Positions 62,424-64,000 of a DNA stretch of 64,000 bases are shown piece by piece; the first letter of the stretch is position 1, and each line of letters starts with the position of its first letter. The stretch lies in NCBI GenBank assembly GCA_004764695.1, contig SMSO01000004.1, positions 771,501 through 835,500 on the forward strand, in the 5' to 3' direction. The notes beneath the pieces were generated by a model, which did no database searches, was not told where the DNA came from, and saw only the letters and a list, made by a program, of their open reading frames with translations. The translations under genes and the position numbers were made by a program. The DNA is from Schizochytrium sp. TIO01 (Eukaryota > Sar > Bigyra > Thraustochytrida > Thraustochytriidae).

Positions 62424-63989
62424 ATGCCGAATGAGAATTCCTCAAGCTCTAGGCGGGCCCATCGCCCGCCCCGCCGCGTCAACCACCGTGGCGTGATTAT
62501 TCTTGCAACGCTCACAGTTATGCTCATTGTTCTCTTGCAGTTTATTGAGGAAGGTTCAATGCAAAGCGGCAGCAGCAACCAATCACCATCTGCCACTGGT
62601 CGCGTGTACAAGTTCTTGCAAGATGCTAAAAAAGCAGCAGCTGCTGCTGGAGTAGGTCAACGATCAGAGCGCCCGCTTCTTGAGAGAGCAGAGGAGGCTA
62701 AGAACATCAGTGCTTTTGTCAAGGTGATCTCAGAAGGCGAGCCTGTTGCTGTCCTTACTTATGTATCGTATTCGTACAAGTCTACGCTGTTAAATTGGCT
62801 TGTTGCCATGGAGCGTGCCAAGGTACGCGGAGTGGGTGTAGTCTGCCTTGATGAGGACTTGCGCAATTACTTACGTCAACGTGGTATTCCCTGCTACGTC
62901 CCAGCACAAGCTCCGTCAAGTTCTGGAGATAAGAAACGTGGCGGACAACTCAATCTAAAAGCCATCAACAAGCTCTGGATCATGCGTCTCGTTCATTTAC
63001 TTGAGGTTCTTCGATCTGGTGTAAGTGTGATCTTATCTGATGGCGACGCCATTTGGGTTGATAATGCTATCACCTCAGGTCTCTTGCATGAGCGCACAGG
63101 TGATATTGTTGCCTCCCGCGGAAAGTATCCGTGGGACATTGCAGAAGCTTGGGGTGCCACCCTGTGCATGGGCGTGGTTTACTTTCGCTCTATTGGCCCA
63201 GTCATCACTATGTTGGAGCATGCACTAGAAGAAGCTGTGCAGGCCAACGATGACCAAGTGGGCCTTAACAATGCACTCTTCAATTCGTTTGGACATGATC
63301 CAGTGCGAGTCTTCGGCCGGCGCCTGGATGTATTTGAGCGGGAGATTGCTGTTGCTCCAGCCTCTGCTACCTTGCCTCGTCTTGTCATTCTTCCGAACCA
63401 GGTCGTCCCGCGGTTCTGTAATCATCTCAACGACAAGGATTGGAGCGACTCAGTATCTATTGCTCACTGCCACGCGCTAGAGGGGCAGAAGGCAAAAACT
63501 TTTAAAAACTGGGGCAACGCGAAAAACCGGCACAACATCATGTCAAAATACCAACTTTGGTGTGACGCTGTGGAGGAAAGCACATTGAGTGACAGCTCAG
63601 GTTCCTCTGGGAATAAGCGTTCTGGCAATACGGGCGCAGACGTCGACGGTCTACCAAGTACACCAGCTGCCTTTCAGACCTGGTTGGAAAACACAGCTCA
63701 AACATGCGAATTTATGCAATTTCGTCAAAAACATGTTAACGTCAATATGAAGGACGGAGCTAGCGGAAACCTCCGCGCGTCCCCGTCGTCATCAGAGTCG
63801 TCATCGCCATCATCCTCTTCAGGGGAAGACGGGGCCACGAACAGTCAGCCTAGTCTAGATGAGTACGAGGGACGTCAACAGGAACGTGAGGAGCGCCAGT
63901 CTGAAAAAGAGCTCGCCCAAGCTAGTGAGTCTGAAGAGGGCAGAGATTCCGAGCACTTTAGGAAGATGGAGTCGCAGGACGAACCATGA
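62424..63989 (+). CDS. Type II membrane glycosyltransferase (nucleotide-diphospho-sugar transferase, GT77-like)
   Basis: A 521-residue protein: short basic cytosolic tail (RRAHRPPRRVNHRG), signal-anchor helix at about 24-40, Ser/Gln/Ala-rich stem, and a lumenal catalytic domain. The domain holds AVLTYVSYSYKSTLLNWLVA, the metal/nucleotide-binding DxD in SDGDAIWVDN (Asp206 and Asp208), MGVVYFRS and NDDQVGLNNALFNSFG. This is the Nucleotid_trans (PF03407) layout seen in plant RRA/XEG113 arabinosyltransferases. The donor sugar and acceptor cannot be told from sequence. The C-terminus (from about residue 440) is a Ser/Glu-rich tail. The frame is open upstream to 62277, but only a GTG (62298) lies there, so the ATG at 62424 is used. 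It stops 11 bp before the window end. Confidence 0.85.
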   Translation: MPNENSSSSRRAHRPPRRVNHRGVIILATLTVMLIVLLQFIEEGSMQSGSSNQSPSATGRVYKFLQDAKKAAAAAGVGQRSERPLLERAEEAKNISAFVKVISEGEPVAVLTYVSYSYKSTLLNWLVAMERAKVRGVGVVCLDEDLRNYLRQRGIPCYVPAQAPSSSGDKKRGGQLNLKAINKLWIMRLVHLLEVLRSGVSVILSDGDAIWVDNAITSGLLHERTGDIVASRGKYPWDIAEAWGATLCMGVVYFRSIGPVITMLEHALEEAVQANDDQVGLNNALFNSFGHDPVRVFGRRLDVFEREIAVAPASATLPRLVILPNQVVPRFCNHLNDKDWSDSVSIAHCHALEGQKAKTFKNWGNAKNRHNIMSKYQLWCDAVEESTLSDSSGSSGNKRSGNTGADVDGLPSTPAAFQTWLENTAQTCEFMQFRQKHVNVNMKDGASGNLRASPSSSESSSPSSSSGEDGATNSQPSLDEYEGRQQEREERQSEKELAQASESEEGRDSEHFRKMESQDEP

Positions 63990-64000
63990 AGCACCAAATT

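Overview
The window is nuclear DNA of a unicellular eukaryote with few introns. Long uninterrupted reading frames encode eukaryotic proteins: histones H2A and H2B, a transmembrane TKL kinase, a GH38 mannosidase, mitochondrial BCKDH E1-beta, TBCCD1, NPRL2, METTL17/Rsm22 and a Golgi-type glycosyltransferase. The mixture of plant-like WrbA flavoproteins, animal-like BCKDHB and TBCCD1, and probable flagellar proteins suggests a heterotrophic flagellate-forming protist. A thraustochytrid (Labyrinthulomycetes, Stramenopiles) is my best guess. This is inference from gene style, not a marker-based call.

Layout. From 0.2 to 18.9 kb, four same-strand paralogues of a WrbA-type NAD(P)H:quinone oxidoreductase lie in a very loose tandem array, separated by 2.8-8.6 kb of AT-rich spacer with many microsatellites and small GC-rich islets. 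One paralogue has a 68-residue N-terminal extension with an N-myristoylation consensus. From 19.3 to 30.3 kb come a small His-rich membrane protein, an unassigned and probably broken minus-strand coding region, a membrane-anchored TKL kinase, and a large GH38 alpha-mannosidase with Gly/Met-rich insertions, whose C-terminal part is in another frame. From 30.8 to 34.4 kb there is a divergent H2A/H2B pair and BCKDHB. A 4.4-kb gene-free stretch (34.4-38.7 kb) holds an unusually dense set of simple repeats with different unit lengths.

From 38.7 to 59 kb the genes are large and tightly packed. In order they are TBCCD1 (+), a proline-rich/coiled-coil protein (-), a degenerate calpain/androglobin-like protein (+), a giant EF-hand plus FN3 protein (-), and NPRL2 (+). 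METTL17/Rsm22 (-) and a type II membrane glycosyltransferase (+) close the window. Convergent neighbours are only 38-54 bp apart in places, in sharp contrast to the WrbA region.

How the genes might work together: the four WrbA copies suggest amplified two-electron quinone reduction, with one copy possibly membrane-tethered. TBCCD1, the androglobin-like protein, the EF-hand/FN3 protein and the coiled-coil protein could form a basal-body/flagellum neighbourhood, which is inference. The mannosidase and the glycosyltransferase belong to the secretory glycosylation pathway. BCKDHB and METTL17 are mitochondrial.

Several long reading frames have no upstream ATG or switch frame. For the EF-hand/FN3 gene a 56-bp GT-AG intron restores one 2388-residue frame. 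For the mannosidase no plausible intron was found, and an indel is more likely. I found no tRNA, rRNA, CRISPR array or intact transposon.
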